Assembly (NCBI GenBank): GCA_937958985.1
Contig: CALGLV010000007.1
Location: 20,504-84,503, forward strand
Length of the DNA stretch: 64,000 nucleotides
Source of the DNA: an uncultured Aquimarina sp.
Lineage (GTDB): Bacteria > Bacteroidota > Bacteroidia > Flavobacteriales > Flavobacteriaceae
Direction: 5' to 3'
Shown here piece after piece: positions 8,053-17,102 of the stretch (within the stretch, counting starts at the first letter, position 1; the number at the start of each line of letters is the position of its first letter). Both the position numbers and the translations under genes were made by a program. The notes beneath the pieces were generated by a model. That model ran no database searches. It had not been told where the DNA came from and worked only from the letters and a program-made list of their open reading frames with translations.

Positions 8053-9240
8053 ATGGAAAAAATTACATCATCAATCTATGAGGTCTTCAACATTATAGGT
8101 CTTAATGGAAAAATATCAATATTACTAGCAGCTATTGCTATACTTATTATTGGTAGAATTGTTGCAAAGTTTATCAAAAAAATTATTCATAAAGGTTTAA
8201 AGAAAACCGATTGGGATAATAAATTATTAGGCGATAAAGCCGGAGGAATGGATATCAATAAATTCATAGCTAGCTTTGTATATTTTATTATTATGCTTTT
8301 TGTTATATTACTTGTATTAAGTACTTTAGGAATGGAAAGTGTTTTAGATCCTATTAAAAATATGCTTAGCGAATTTTTAGGTTTCTTACCTAATTTAGTA
8401 GCTGCAGGTTTAATTGGATTTATTGGCTATATTTTAGCAAAAGTTATTTCAAATTTAATTGGAATGAGTTCTTCTCTTCTAAATAAAATAGCTGATAAAC
8501 TAAAAATTAAAGATGTTTCTAAATTAGTTAATGCACTACAAAAAATTGTTTTTGCTGTTATTCTAATTCCTTTTGTAATACAAGCTTTAAATACATTACA
8601 AATTAATGCGATTAGCGAACCTGCTAATAACATATTATACTCTATATTAAATATTTTACCAAAACTAATTGCTGCAATAATTGTAATTACGCTATTTGTT
8701 GTTGGAGGAAAATACTTAACAAATTTCTTAACTGATTTATTAAAGAGCTTAGGTGTTGACAACCTTTCTAATAAACTTCAATTAAATTCTGTAATTGGCG
8801 AAAACCAATCCTTAGCTAAAATAATTAGCGGCGTTGTTTATTTCTTTATTGCCTTTTTTGGAATACTAACAGGAATTGAAATTTTAGAACTAGAACAGTT
8901 AAACGATATTTTAAGAACAGTATTGGATTTATCAGGTCAAATATTATTTGGTTTAGTGTTATTAGTTGTAGGTAATTTTATCGCAAATTTAGTAGGTAAC
9001 ATGCTTTCAAAATCTGATAATAATCAATTTGTTGCCTCTATTGCTAAAGGAGCTATTATAGCTTTATTCTTAGCTATATCTTTAAGAACTATGGGTATCG
9101 CTAATAGTATTGTTGAGTTAGCTTTTGGATTAATCTTAGGAGCTATAGCTGTAGCTATTGCACTTTCTTACGGGTTAGGTGGTAGAGAAGCTGCAGGAGA
9201 GCATATGAAAGAGATCTTAAACAAATTCAAGAAAAAATAA
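8053..9240 (+). CDS. Mechanosensitive-channel-related membrane protein (conserved TM-helix repeats, no MscS beta domain)
   Basis: A 395-residue polytopic protein with about ten hydrophobic segments. It contains internally similar helix-loop units, for example FLPNLVAAGLIGFIGYILAK (about residue 115) and ILPKLIAAIIVITLFVVGGK (about 195), typical of the conserved TM-helix repeat family found next to or within MscS-like channels. The C-terminus reads AIALSYGLGGREAAGEHMKE, resembling the pore helix end FGLGGRDAA of MscS relatives, but the protein stops there and lacks the soluble beta and alpha/beta domains that follow in true MscS. It is therefore either a minimal channel or a different kind of membrane scaffold. 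It is a single-gene unit between the purA terminator and the hairpin at 9330. Confidence 0.8.
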   Translation: MEKITSSIYEVFNIIGLNGKISILLAAIAILIIGRIVAKFIKKIIHKGLKKTDWDNKLLGDKAGGMDINKFIASFVYFIIMLFVILLVLSTLGMESVLDPIKNMLSEFLGFLPNLVAAGLIGFIGYILAKVISNLIGMSSSLLNKIADKLKIKDVSKLVNALQKIVFAVILIPFVIQALNTLQINAISEPANNILYSILNILPKLIAAIIVITLFVVGGKYLTNFLTDLLKSLGVDNLSNKLQLNSVIGENQSLAKIISGVVYFFIAFFGILTGIEILELEQLNDILRTVLDLSGQILFGLVLLVVGNFIANLVGNMLSKSDNNQFVASIAKGAIIALFLAISLRTMGIANSIVELAFGLILGAIAVAIALSYGLGGREAAGEHMKEILNKFKKK

Positions 9241-9329
9241 TATTTAAATTGTTATTAGTTACACTTCTAAAACTTTAACGGTTTTACACTTTTTAAAGTT
9301 TATACAGAAGATGTGTTGTTTTTTAGATG

Positions 9330-9359
9330 AAAACCCCGTAGTTTGCGCTACGGGGTTTT
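9330..9359 (+). terminator. Intrinsic terminator after the channel-like gene
   Basis: A perfect 12-base stem, AAAACCCCGTAG with CTACGGGGTTTT, around a six-base loop. It is the most GC-rich hairpin in this part of the window. The T run is only the four bases at the stem end. It separates the channel-like gene from the patatin gene. Confidence 0.8.
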
Positions 9360-9419
9360 GTAATTTATAGTTATTTTATTCGACGAAATTAATACTACGA
9401 ACCCTTAAAATTAAATAAA

Positions 9420-10343
9420 ATGAGAGCTTTAGTTATTTCTGGTGGTGGTAGTAAAGGGGCTTTTGCAGGTGGTGTAGCGGAATACTTAATGAAAGTACAA
9501 AAACGAAAATACGATATTTTTGTAGGTACATCAACAGGTAGCTTACTTATCCCGCATTTGTCTATCGGCGCTATTGATAAAGTAAAAGAAATTTATACTA
9601 ATGTAAATCAGCGTACTATTTTTAGTTTAAATCCTTTTATTGTTAAATGTAAAGGGGATAGAGAATATGTAAGTATTAATTATTTTAATACCATACTCCA
9701 ATTTATAAAAAGCAAAAGAACATTCGGAGAAAGTAAAAATCTTCGAAAAAACATTAAAAAAAACTTTTCAAAAGAGGAATTCGAATTTGCTCGAAAAAAC
9801 TCAAAAGATGTAGTCGTAACGGTTTCAAACCTATCTACAAGCGCTACAGAGTACAAGTCAATAAAAGATTTTAATTACGACGATTTTTGTGATTGGATAT
9901 GGATATCTTGTAATTACATTCCTTTTATGAGCATTGTTGAAAAAAACGGTTACGAATATGCTGACGGAGGTTTTGGCGCACTAGTACCCATACGAGAAGC
10001 TATTAAGAGAGGTGCTACCGAAGTAGATGCTATTATTTTAGAATCGGAAAATTTAGAACGTAACAAAATATTAGGAAAAAATCCATTTTCATTAATGTTT
10101 AATCTTTTTGGATACTTACTCGACCAAGTAGAACAACATAATATTATATCTGGGAAATTAGCTGCAAAGGCAAATAACGCCACTCTAAATTTGTATTATA
10201 CTCCTACTAAACTCACTGAAAATTCGTTAATATTTAATAAAAAATTAATGACGGAATGGTGGGAATTAGGCTTTAAATATGGCAAGAAAAAGTTTGAACA
10301 ACTACAGCTGAATGAGCTTAAAGAATTAGATTTAAATGGTTAA
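9420..10343 (+). CDS. Patatin-like phospholipase
   Basis: A 307-residue acyl hydrolase of the patatin family, which cleaves fatty acids from phospholipids with a Ser-Asp dyad. The oxyanion loop GGGSKG is at residues 8-13, the nucleophile elbow GTSTG at 36-40 (S38), and the second catalytic residue in DGG at D182. No signal peptide is seen, so it is probably cytoplasmic or peripheral to the inner membrane. It begins 60 bases after a terminator and converges on ilvN, from which it is separated by a two-way terminator at 10442. Confidence 0.9.
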   Translation: MRALVISGGGSKGAFAGGVAEYLMKVQKRKYDIFVGTSTGSLLIPHLSIGAIDKVKEIYTNVNQRTIFSLNPFIVKCKGDREYVSINYFNTILQFIKSKRTFGESKNLRKNIKKNFSKEEFEFARKNSKDVVVTVSNLSTSATEYKSIKDFNYDDFCDWIWISCNYIPFMSIVEKNGYEYADGGFGALVPIREAIKRGATEVDAIILESENLERNKILGKNPFSLMFNLFGYLLDQVEQHNIISGKLAAKANNATLNLYYTPTKLTENSLIFNKKLMTEWWELGFKYGKKKFEQLQLNELKELDLNG

Positions 10344-10441
10344 CTCAGTGTATTATTAGCAATTAACAGAAATTAATACCATTTTTCAAACCTCCCGTAA
10401 TTTGCCTAATAATAGTTATTTTATACAAAATACTCTTTAAA

Positions 10442-10471
10442 AAAAGCCATCTAAAAAATTAGATGGCTTTT
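10442..10471. terminator. Bidirectional terminator between the patatin gene and ilvN
   Basis: Arms AAAAGCCATCT and AGATGGCTTTT around an eight-base loop, with an A run on the left and a T run on the right. It lies between two converging genes and can serve both. Confidence 0.85.
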
Positions 10472-10491
10472 GTCATGTCTATAATTTTTTA

Positions 10492-11028
10492 CTAATCTAT
10501 ATCATCAAAATCTTTTAATACTTCTGATATATTCATAGCTTCTTTGGTTACTGCTATTCTTCCTGAACGTGTGAACTGCAATACTCCATAAGGTTTTAAA
10601 GCAGAATGCAAAGCTTCAGTTTCTATTCTACGGCCTGTTTTAGAAATTACGAAAAACTTTTTATTAACCGTAACTATTGAAGCGCCACTCCTTTTAATAA
10701 TATTTTGGATTTGAGGCTCATCAAACAAAAGCTCAGACTTTACTTTATACAAAGCAGTTTCTTGAGATATAGTCTCTTCATCAGTATGATAAAAAGCACG
10801 TATAACTTCTATTTGCTTTTCTATTTGACCTACAATTTTCTGAACTTTTTCTTGGGTCATTTTAACTAAAATAGTAAAACGATATACATCTTCTATTTCA
10901 GATTCAGAAGCTGTCATGCTTAATAAGTTCACATGGCGTTTCAAAAAAATTGTAGAAATTCTATTTACTAATCCTATATTATTTTCAGTGTATACCGATA
11001 TGGTATAGTATTTTTTATCTTCTTCCAT
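10492..11028 (-). CDS. ilvN: Acetolactate synthase small (regulatory) subunit
   Basis: A 178-residue regulatory subunit of acetohydroxyacid synthase. An N-terminal ACT domain (about residues 5-80: YTISVYTENNIGLVNRISTIF) binds valine for feedback control, followed by the ALS small-subunit C-terminal domain (FFVISKTGRRIETEALHSAL, GVLQFTRSGRIAV). The start codon lies one base after the ilvB stop, so the two subunits are surely translated together. It is the last gene of the ilvDBN cluster; a terminator follows, and ilvC, ilvA and leu genes are not in this window. Confidence 0.95.
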   Translation of the reverse strand: MEEDKKYYTISVYTENNIGLVNRISTIFLKRHVNLLSMTASESEIEDVYRFTILVKMTQEKVQKIVGQIEKQIEVIRAFYHTDEETISQETALYKVKSELLFDEPQIQNIIKRSGASIVTVNKKFFVISKTGRRIETEALHSALKPYGVLQFTRSGRIAVTKEAMNISEVLKDFDDID

Positions 11029-11029
11029 C

Positions 11030-12727
11030 TTAACTCAATCTTATATCTGAAACCGAAGCTCCTGTTGGAATCATTGGGAATACGTTATTTTCTTTTTCAA
11101 CACAAACTTCTAAAAAGTAAGGACCATCAGTTTCAAGCATCGTTTTTACTGCATCGGCTAAATTAGCACGCTCAGTAACTCTGTTTGCAGGAATATGATA
11201 CCCTTCTGCTATTTTAACAAAATCAGGGTTTGTCATTTCTGTAGAGGCATAACGATTTTCAAAAAACAACTCTTGCCATTGGCGAACCATTCCTAAAAAT
11301 TCATTGTTCAGTATTACAATTTTAACGCCTGTTTTATTCTGGAATATAGTTCCTAATTCTTGAATAGTCATTTGATAACCACCATCTCCAATTACAGCAA
11401 TTACTTGCCTATTTGGTGCTCCCATTTTAGCTCCAATTGCCGCTGGTAAAGCAAATCCCATGGTACCTAAACCACCTGATGTTACGTTACTTTTAGATTT
11501 TACAAACTTAGCATAGCGAATTGCCATCATTTGATGCTGCCCTACATCTGTTACAATTACAGCATCTCCTTTAGTACCTTCGTTTATATTTCTAATTACC
11601 TCACCCATGCTAATACCCTCTTTTGATGGGTATAATTCTTCTTGGATTACTTTTTCTTGCTCTATTTTATCAAAAGCATAAAATTCTTCTAACCAAGAAT
11701 CATGAGATTTTTTATCTACGAATGGTAATATATCTGCTAGAGTAGTTTTTACACTTCCCATTACAGCAACATCTGCATAAACATTTTTACTAATCTCAGC
11801 AGGATCAATTTCAAAATGAATAACTTTAGCTTGCTTAGCATAAGTTTCAAGATTCCCCGTAACACGGTCATCAAAGCGCATACCTATTGCTATTAGCAAA
11901 TCACATTCATTTGTAAGTTTGTTAGGACCATAATTACCATGCATTCCAACCATTCCTATATTTAACGGATGTGCCGTTTCTAATGCTGAAACTCCTAAAA
12001 TAGTCCAAGCAGAAGGGATTCCTGTTTTTTCAACAAAGGATTTAAATTCTTTTTCTGCTTCTCCTAAGATTATTCCTTGCCCCCATACAATCATAGGCTT
12101 TTTTGCTTCATTAATTAATGCAGCAGCATCCTTTAAAGATTGAGGTTCTGTTTTAGGAATAGCTTTGTAACTTCTTACACCTTTACATTTTTCATAACTG
12201 AAATCAAATTCAGAAAACTGAGCATCTTTAGTAATATCTACTAAGACAGGTCCCGGCCTTCCAGATCGTGCTATATAAAAAGCTTTAGCCATTACTGCTG
12301 GAATATCTTCGGCTTTTGTTACCTGAATATTCCATTTAGTCACAGGTGTAGAAATACCAATAATATCAGTTTCTTGAAATGCATCCGAACCTAACAAATG
12401 TGATGCTACCTGACCTGTAATACACACCATAGGTGTAGAGTCAATTTGAGCATCTGCAATTCCTGTTACCAAATTAGTGGCTCCTGGCCCTGAAGTAGCT
12501 ATAGCCACCCCTACTTTACCGCTTGTACGAGCATAACCTTGGGCAGCATGTGTAGCTCCTTGTTCGTGACGTGTAAGTATATGAGTTAATTTATCTTGAT
12601 ATTTATATAGCTCATCGTAAACAGGCATAATCGCTCCACCAGGGTAACCGTAAATTAAATCTACGCCTTCTTCTAATAGACAACGAATTACCGCTTCTGC
12701 TCCAGTAATACGAGTTTTTTTACTCAT
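11030..12727 (-). CDS. ilvB: Acetolactate synthase large (catalytic) subunit
   Basis: A 565-residue thiamine-diphosphate enzyme that condenses two pyruvates to acetolactate, or pyruvate and 2-ketobutyrate to acetohydroxybutyrate, for valine, leucine and isoleucine. The N-terminal domain has DLIYGYPGGAIMPVYDEL and the cofactor-activating glutamate E55 in LTRHEQGATHAAQGYA. The FAD-binding middle domain and the C-terminal ThDP motif GDGGYQMTIQELGT with its downstream Asn (NNEFLGMVRQWQ) are complete. Length is normal. It sits 133 bases downstream of ilvD and one base upstream of ilvN. Confidence 0.96.
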   Translation of the reverse strand: MSKKTRITGAEAVIRCLLEEGVDLIYGYPGGAIMPVYDELYKYQDKLTHILTRHEQGATHAAQGYARTSGKVGVAIATSGPGATNLVTGIADAQIDSTPMVCITGQVASHLLGSDAFQETDIIGISTPVTKWNIQVTKAEDIPAVMAKAFYIARSGRPGPVLVDITKDAQFSEFDFSYEKCKGVRSYKAIPKTEPQSLKDAAALINEAKKPMIVWGQGIILGEAEKEFKSFVEKTGIPSAWTILGVSALETAHPLNIGMVGMHGNYGPNKLTNECDLLIAIGMRFDDRVTGNLETYAKQAKVIHFEIDPAEISKNVYADVAVMGSVKTTLADILPFVDKKSHDSWLEEFYAFDKIEQEKVIQEELYPSKEGISMGEVIRNINEGTKGDAVIVTDVGQHQMMAIRYAKFVKSKSNVTSGGLGTMGFALPAAIGAKMGAPNRQVIAVIGDGGYQMTIQELGTIFQNKTGVKIVILNNEFLGMVRQWQELFFENRYASTEMTNPDFVKIAEGYHIPANRVTERANLADAVKTMLETDGPYFLEVCVEKENNVFPMIPTGASVSDIRLS

Positions 12728-12860
12728 TTTTTGTTATGCTTTGTGCTCTAGCCTTAGCTTTAAGCTTGTTCACTTTAATTTAATTATGCTTAAGTTTATA
12801 AAATAAAGCTGTGTTATTTAGCGCTACTTTAATGTTCCTAAGGGTTATTTATTTACTTTA

Positions 12861-14537
12861 TTAAAACTCGTCAGTTACACAACCATTTGAGGCTGATGAT
12901 ACTGATCGTGCATATTTATAAAGTACTCCTTTTTTAAATTTCAATTCTGGTTGTACCCAAGCCTTTTTACGCTCTGCTAATTCAGCATCAGATACATTTA
13001 CACTAATTGAATTAGTTTCGGCATCAATAGTAATAATATCGCCATCTTTAACTAAAGCAATAGTGCCTCCATCTTGAGCTTCAGGTGTAATGTGTCCTAC
13101 TACAAATCCGTGAGTTCCTCCAGAGAAACGTCCGTCTGTAATAAGTGCTACATCTTTACCTAAACCGGCACCCATAATAGCTGCTGTAGGTTTTAGCATT
13201 TCAGGCATTCCCGGTCCTCCTTTTGGTCCTTCATACCTAATTACCACAACATCGCCTTTTTTCACTATTCCGTCGCGAATACCATCATTAGCATCATATT
13301 CACCATTAAATACTCTAGCTGTACCACTAAATTGTAATCCTTCTTTACCTGTTATTTTAGCGACTGAACCATCTTTTGCTAAATTACCATAAAGCATACG
13401 CAAATGTCCTGTTGCCTTAATTGGGTTCTCTAAAGACCTAATAACATCTTGTCCTTCTTCTAAATCAGGAACATCAGCCAAATTTTCAGCTAAAGTTTTT
13501 CCTGTTACAGTTAAACAATCACCATGCAATAAACCGTTTTTCAATAAATATTTAAGTACTGCTGGTACACCACCTATTCTGTGTACGTCTTCCATCAAGT
13601 ATTTCCCACTTGGCTTAAGGTCGGCTATAAATGGTGTGGTGTCACTAATATGTTGAAAATCTTCTAATGTAAATTTAATATCTGCTGCTCTTGCAATGGC
13701 TAAAAAGTGAAGTACGGCATTGGTAGAACCTCCCATTATAGTTATCAAACGAACCGCATTTTCTAATGACTTACGTGTAACTATATCCAAAGGCTTAATA
13801 TCGTTCTCTAAAAGATAACGCATTTTCTTTCCTGCTTCTATACACTCCGTTTTCTTTTCGTTTCCTACTGCAGGGTTTGACGAATTAAAAGGAAGTGCCA
13901 TTCCTAAAGCTTCAATTGCCGAAGCCATTGTATTTGCAGTATACATACCTCCACAAGCACCCGCTCCTGGTATCGCTTTTTTAATTACTTGTCTGTATTC
14001 ATCTTCTTCAATAGTACCTGCTACTTTTTCTCCCCAAGCTTCAAAAGCAGATACTACATCCAGTTTTTTATCTTCGTGACAACCGGAAGCTATCGTTCCT
14101 CCGTATACCAAAATTGCTGGACGGTTTAAACGAATCATTGCCATTAAGGCACCTGGCATATTTTTATCACAACCTACTACAGTTACCAAAGCATCGTAAG
14201 ACATTGCTTGCACAACTGTTTCCATAGAATCAGCTATTACATCTCTTGATGGTAAAGAAAAACGCATTCCTGGAGTACCCATAGAAATCCCATCACTAAC
14301 TCCAATAGTATTGAAGATTAATCCGAACGTTTCTTTAGTATTTACCCCTTCTTTAACCAATTTAGCCAAATCATTTAAGTGCATATTACAAGGGTTTCCT
14401 TCGTAACCTGTACTTGCAATACCCACTAGTGGCTTCTCAAAATCTTCATCTTTCAAACCTACTGCATAAAGCATTGCTTGTGCTGCTGGTTGCGTATCAT
14501 CTTGAGTTACATTCTGACTAAACTTATTAATCTTCAT
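12861..14537 (-). CDS. ilvD: Dihydroxyacid dehydratase
   Basis: A 558-residue iron-sulfur enzyme that dehydrates 2,3-dihydroxy acids to 2-keto acids in valine and isoleucine synthesis. The three cluster-ligand cysteines are visible: C50 in [14 protein letters not shown]123 in [13 protein letters not shown] and C195 in [15 protein letters not shown]-terminal [15 protein letters not shown] sequence ([15 protein letters not shown]) is present. It is the first gene of the ilvDBN run on the minus strand. A -7 element at 14672 gives a leader of about 130 bases that contains an inverted repeat, so attenuation or repressor control is possible. Confidence 0.96.
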   Translation of the reverse strand: MKINKFSQNVTQDDTQPAAQAMLYAVGLKDEDFEKPLVGIASTGYEGNPCNMHLNDLAKLVKEGVNTKETFGLIFNTIGVSDGISMGTPGMRFSLPSRDVIADSMETVVQAMSYDALVTVVGCDKNMPGALMAMIRLNRPAILVYGGTIASGCHEDKKLDVVSAFEAWGEKVAGTIEEDEYRQVIKKAIPGAGACGGMYTANTMASAIEALGMALPFNSSNPAVGNEKKTECIEAGKKMRYLLENDIKPLDIVTRKSLENAVRLITIMGGSTNAVLHFLAIARAADIKFTLEDFQHISDTTPFIADLKPSGKYLMEDVHRIGGVPAVLKYLLKNGLLHGDCLTVTGKTLAENLADVPDLEEGQDVIRSLENPIKATGHLRMLYGNLAKDGSVAKITGKEGLQFSGTARVFNGEYDANDGIRDGIVKKGDVVVIRYEGPKGGPGMPEMLKPTAAIMGAGLGKDVALITDGRFSGGTHGFVVGHITPEAQDGGTIALVKDGDIITIDAETNSISVNVSDAELAERKKAWVQPELKFKKGVLYKYARSVSSASNGCVTDEF

Positions 14538-14634
14538 TGATATGTTTTTAAAGGTATTTTAATTGGAAAATAAAGATAGGTTTTTGGTATTAAAACATAA
14601 AACTATTTTTAAGTTGTTCTACGATATTCAATAC

Positions 14635-14655
14635 TATTGTTTACTTGAAACAATA
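14635..14655 (-). promoter_or_regulatory. Inverted repeat in the ilvD leader
   Basis: An eight-base perfect inverted repeat, TATTGTTT with AAACAATA around five bases, between the candidate start of transcription (about 14667) and the ilvD ATG. It could be an operator or an RNA hairpin. No leader peptide rich in Ile, Val or Leu was seen. AT-rich sequence makes chance repeats of this size possible. Confidence 0.3.
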
Positions 14656-14671
14656 CCTATTTCACAATCTA

Positions 14672-14679
14672 CAAAGATA
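14672..14679 (-). promoter_or_regulatory. -7 element (TATCTTTG) for ilvDBN
   Basis: On the minus strand this reads TATCTTTGTA, an excellent match to TAnnTTTG, 134 bases upstream of the ilvD start. No convincing -33 TTTG was found at the usual distance. Confidence 0.5.
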
Positions 14680-14727
14680 GTTATATCTACAAAATGATAA
14701 AAAAAATATGTGTTTTTTGAGAAAATA

Positions 14728-14751
14728 TTCAATGATTTCAAAATCATTGAA
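14728..14751. repeat. Perfect 11-base inverted repeat upstream of the ilvD promoter
   Basis: TTCAATGATTT and AAATCATTGAA form a perfect dyad around a two-base spacer, followed at once by a second smaller dyad (ATTTCA, seven bases, TGAAAT, 14752-14770). The larger one lies about 60-85 bases upstream of the likely ilvD transcription start. A 22-of-22 dyad with no T run and a tight centre looks more like a protein-binding site than a terminator. The binding protein is unknown; Lrp-type control of ilv genes is known elsewhere. Confidence 0.5.
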
Positions 14752-14779
14752 ATTTCACGTTCCCTGAAATGAATAAAAA

Positions 14780-15167
14780 GGATGTAATGTGATTTTAGAA
14801 GAATATTTTATTGGCCATTTTAAGAAGCTATGGAGTAAACTTCATTTTACTATATATTTATCAAAAGGTTCGTTTTAACAGAAAAACACCTGAATATATT
14901 ATAATATAACTTTCAATAAGAGATTCCTTTTTTATGAAAACTAAATTAATGGACAATCCTATAATAATAAAGTAGGTTAAAGAAATTTGATGATTAAGTG
15001 ATCTAATATATAAAGCATCTAACAACTAATAATTAACAAAAAAAAATCAACTTGGTAGTTTTGGGGCCTAGAAGACTATTTATGCATTAATCATTCTTAG
15101 GAATACCAAAAGTATTAATGCAAAATCTGTTGAAATAATTCGATGTTTTTTATAAAAAAGACTTAGA
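14780..15167. other. Gene-poor spacer between ilvD and the small membrane protein
   Basis: About 390 very AT-rich bases with no frame longer than about 30 codons that looks coding. A 29-codon GTG frame starts near 14790 and a weak transposase-like resemblance occurs near 15080-15140, but neither is supported. I see no tRNA, terminator or clear promoter here; it may be decayed sequence. Confidence 0.4.
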
Positions 15168-15371
15168 CTATTCTTCCTCTAGCTCATCTTCTACAGCTAA
15201 ATTAGTATTTGTTTCTTCTAATTTAATTGCATTATAATTTTCGTTAAGCTCTTGCTGAGCTACCTTTCCTAAAGTATCACCATTCCTAACTGTGGGCGAA
15301 TTTAAAAGCACGGTTACTCCTACAATTGCTAAAACGAAGATTCCTGCGTAAATTTTTTCTATTGCTTTCAT
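15168..15371 (-). CDS. Small single-pass membrane protein of unknown function
   Basis: A 67-residue frame with a proper ATG. It starts MKAIEKIYAGIFVLAIVGVTV, giving one hydrophobic segment (about 8-24) after two lysines, so the N-terminus is inside and the rest outside or periplasmic. The tail is polar and ends in a strongly acidic run, EDELEEE. Composition and the clean membrane segment suggest a real gene, but I do not recognise a family. It stands alone between the gene-poor spacer and trkH, with no terminator visible. Confidence 0.55.
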   Translation of the reverse strand: MKAIEKIYAGIFVLAIVGVTVLLNSPTVRNGDTLGKVAQQELNENYNAIKLEETNTNLAVEDELEEE

Positions 15372-15605
15372 ATCGAAATTATTTTAATTATTTCTTTATT
15401 AAAAAAATAAGCAGAAAGTTATATCAAACACGTATTGAAAGCTTAAAAGCTAGAGTGGATATGTGTTGGTTGTTTCACACAAGGCAAAACAACTTAACGG
15501 CTGATAAATTTGGGTTTTATAAATATACGAATTTATATTAAGATACACAAAAGCAAGTACTTAGCATTATAATAAAGTATTACGTTTAAAGTCTTTTATT
15601 AATAA

Positions 15606-17102
15606 TTATCGTTTTCTCCAAAAGAAGGGAGTAAATAAAATCAATACTGTAAAAAGTTCTAATCGACCTATTAACATTAAAAATGAACACCACCACTTCC
15701 CTGCTAAAGGCAAAGAGTTAAAATTATTCACAGGGCTCAACTGCCCCAAACCAGGCCCAACGTTTCCTAACGAAGTAGCTGCCCCACCTATGGCAGATTG
15801 AAAATCCAAGCCTAACATCCCTAACACTAACGCTCCAAAAATAAAGGACAGAAAATACAATATAAAGAATCCTAAAATAGTGAATACAATTTCTTTATTT
15901 ACCGCCTTGGTATTGTATCGTACAGGAACTATTGCATTGGGGTGTAACGTTCGTTTAAATTCTAATAATCCATTTTTTATGGTTATTAGGTGCCTAACCA
16001 CTTTTATTCCACCCGAAGTTGAACCCGCTGAACCACCAGAAAACATTAAACCGAAGAAAAACACTGTTAAAAAAGGCGTCCACATTGTATAATCCGCAGA
16101 AACAAAACCTGTGGTAGTAATTACCGCTAAAACCTGAAAGATAGAATGCCTAAAGGAGCTTTCTATTTTCCCCCAAACCATTGGGTGGTTAATTGACGAA
16201 GCTGAAATATCGGCTTGAAAATAAATTATAAAGGCAACTATAACACTAAAAATAACGGTGTATCTGGCATAGTATTTAAACTCTTCATCTGAAAATATTT
16301 TACTAAATTTTCCTTTGAAAGCAAAGTAACTCAACACAAAATTTGCTCCTGCTAAAAACATGAAAACAATAATTATCCATTGTATTACAGGGTTATCATT
16401 CCAATAAGCCACACTAGCATTTTTTGTAGAAAACCCTCCTGTAGATAAAGTGCTCATGGCATGGTTAATCGCATCGAAAAAATTCATTCCTGCAAATTTC
16501 AATAACACCGTTTCGATAGCTGTATACCCTACATAAATGTACCACAAACGTTTTGCGGTATCCGTTATACGAGGGTGAAGTTTGTCGGTGCTAGGCCCTG
16601 GTGCTTCTGCAGCAAATAACTGCATCCCTCCAATACCTAATAAAGGCAATATAGCAATCGCCAATACTATAATACCCATTCCTCCAATCCAGTGAGTTAA
16701 ACTCCTCCAAAACAAAATCCCATGAGGAACTGCCTCTATATCGTCTAATATTGAAGCTCCTGTTGTGGTATACCCTGACATTGTTTCAAAAAAAGCATTT
16801 GTAAATCCAGGTATCGAACCTGAAAATAAATAGGGTAAAGTTCCACTAAGAGACATAAATATCCAACCGAAAGTTACCACAATATACCCCTCTCTTTTTC
16901 CTAAATTCTTCTTGTGCTCACGTGTAAAAAACATAAAACTAACACCAACCATCATCGTTAACAAAGCGGCAACCGTAATTTGAACGGTCACTCCATCTTT
17001 ATAAATAAGACTGAATAGTGTAGCTAAAAGCATAAATCCTCCATTAATAAGAAGAAGCACACCCATAATATGTAAAACTATTTTATAATTTAATTTAGGC
17101 AT
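15606..17102 (-). CDS. trkH: TrkH-family potassium uptake membrane subunit
   Basis: A 498-residue polytopic K+ channel-like transporter subunit of the SKT superfamily. Four pore-loop regions can be followed, including SGYTTTGASIL (about 109), HAMSTLSTGGFSTKNAS (about 212), VITTTGFVSADYTMW (about 320) and AATSLGNVGPGLGQL (about 440), each with the TxGF/TTG/TLGN-type selectivity sequence. K+ enters driven by membrane potential. Its ATG overlaps the trkA stop by one base (TAATG), so the membrane subunit is translated with its NAD-binding regulator. The protein starts MPKLNYKIVLHIMGVLL and ends with a basic FFWRKR. Confidence 0.95.
   Translation of the reverse strand: MPKLNYKIVLHIMGVLLLINGGFMLLATLFSLIYKDGVTVQITVAALLTMMVGVSFMFFTREHKKNLGKREGYIVVTFGWIFMSLSGTLPYLFSGSIPGFTNAFFETMSGYTTTGASILDDIEAVPHGILFWRSLTHWIGGMGIIVLAIAILPLLGIGGMQLFAAEAPGPSTDKLHPRITDTAKRLWYIYVGYTAIETVLLKFAGMNFFDAINHAMSTLSTGGFSTKNASVAYWNDNPVIQWIIIVFMFLAGANFVLSYFAFKGKFSKIFSDEEFKYYARYTVIFSVIVAFIIYFQADISASSINHPMVWGKIESSFRHSIFQVLAVITTTGFVSADYTMWTPFLTVFFFGLMFSGGSAGSTSGGIKVVRHLITIKNGLLEFKRTLHPNAIVPVRYNTKAVNKEIVFTILGFFILYFLSFIFGALVLGMLGLDFQSAIGGAATSLGNVGPGLGQLSPVNNFNSLPLAGKWWCSFLMLIGRLELFTVLILFTPFFWRKR

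Noticed and set aside
14790..14879. 29-codon GTG frame upstream of the ilvD region (starting VILEEYFIGHFKKLW)
   Set aside because: No family resemblance and no neighbouring signals; treated as non-coding.
15060..15140. Weak resemblance of a short frame (LRNTKSINAKSVEII) to the C-terminal NRSTNASAESFN segment of ISL3-type transposases
   Set aside because: Only a handful of positions agree, alignment needs gaps, and there is a stop just upstream. No other transposase sequence or inverted repeats are near, so I do not call an IS relic here.
15326..15541. Plus-strand 71-residue frame overlapping the small membrane gene
   Set aside because: It lies opposite the small membrane protein gene and then in its upstream spacer; composition (many F, Y, N) is not like a real protein and it has no promoter.
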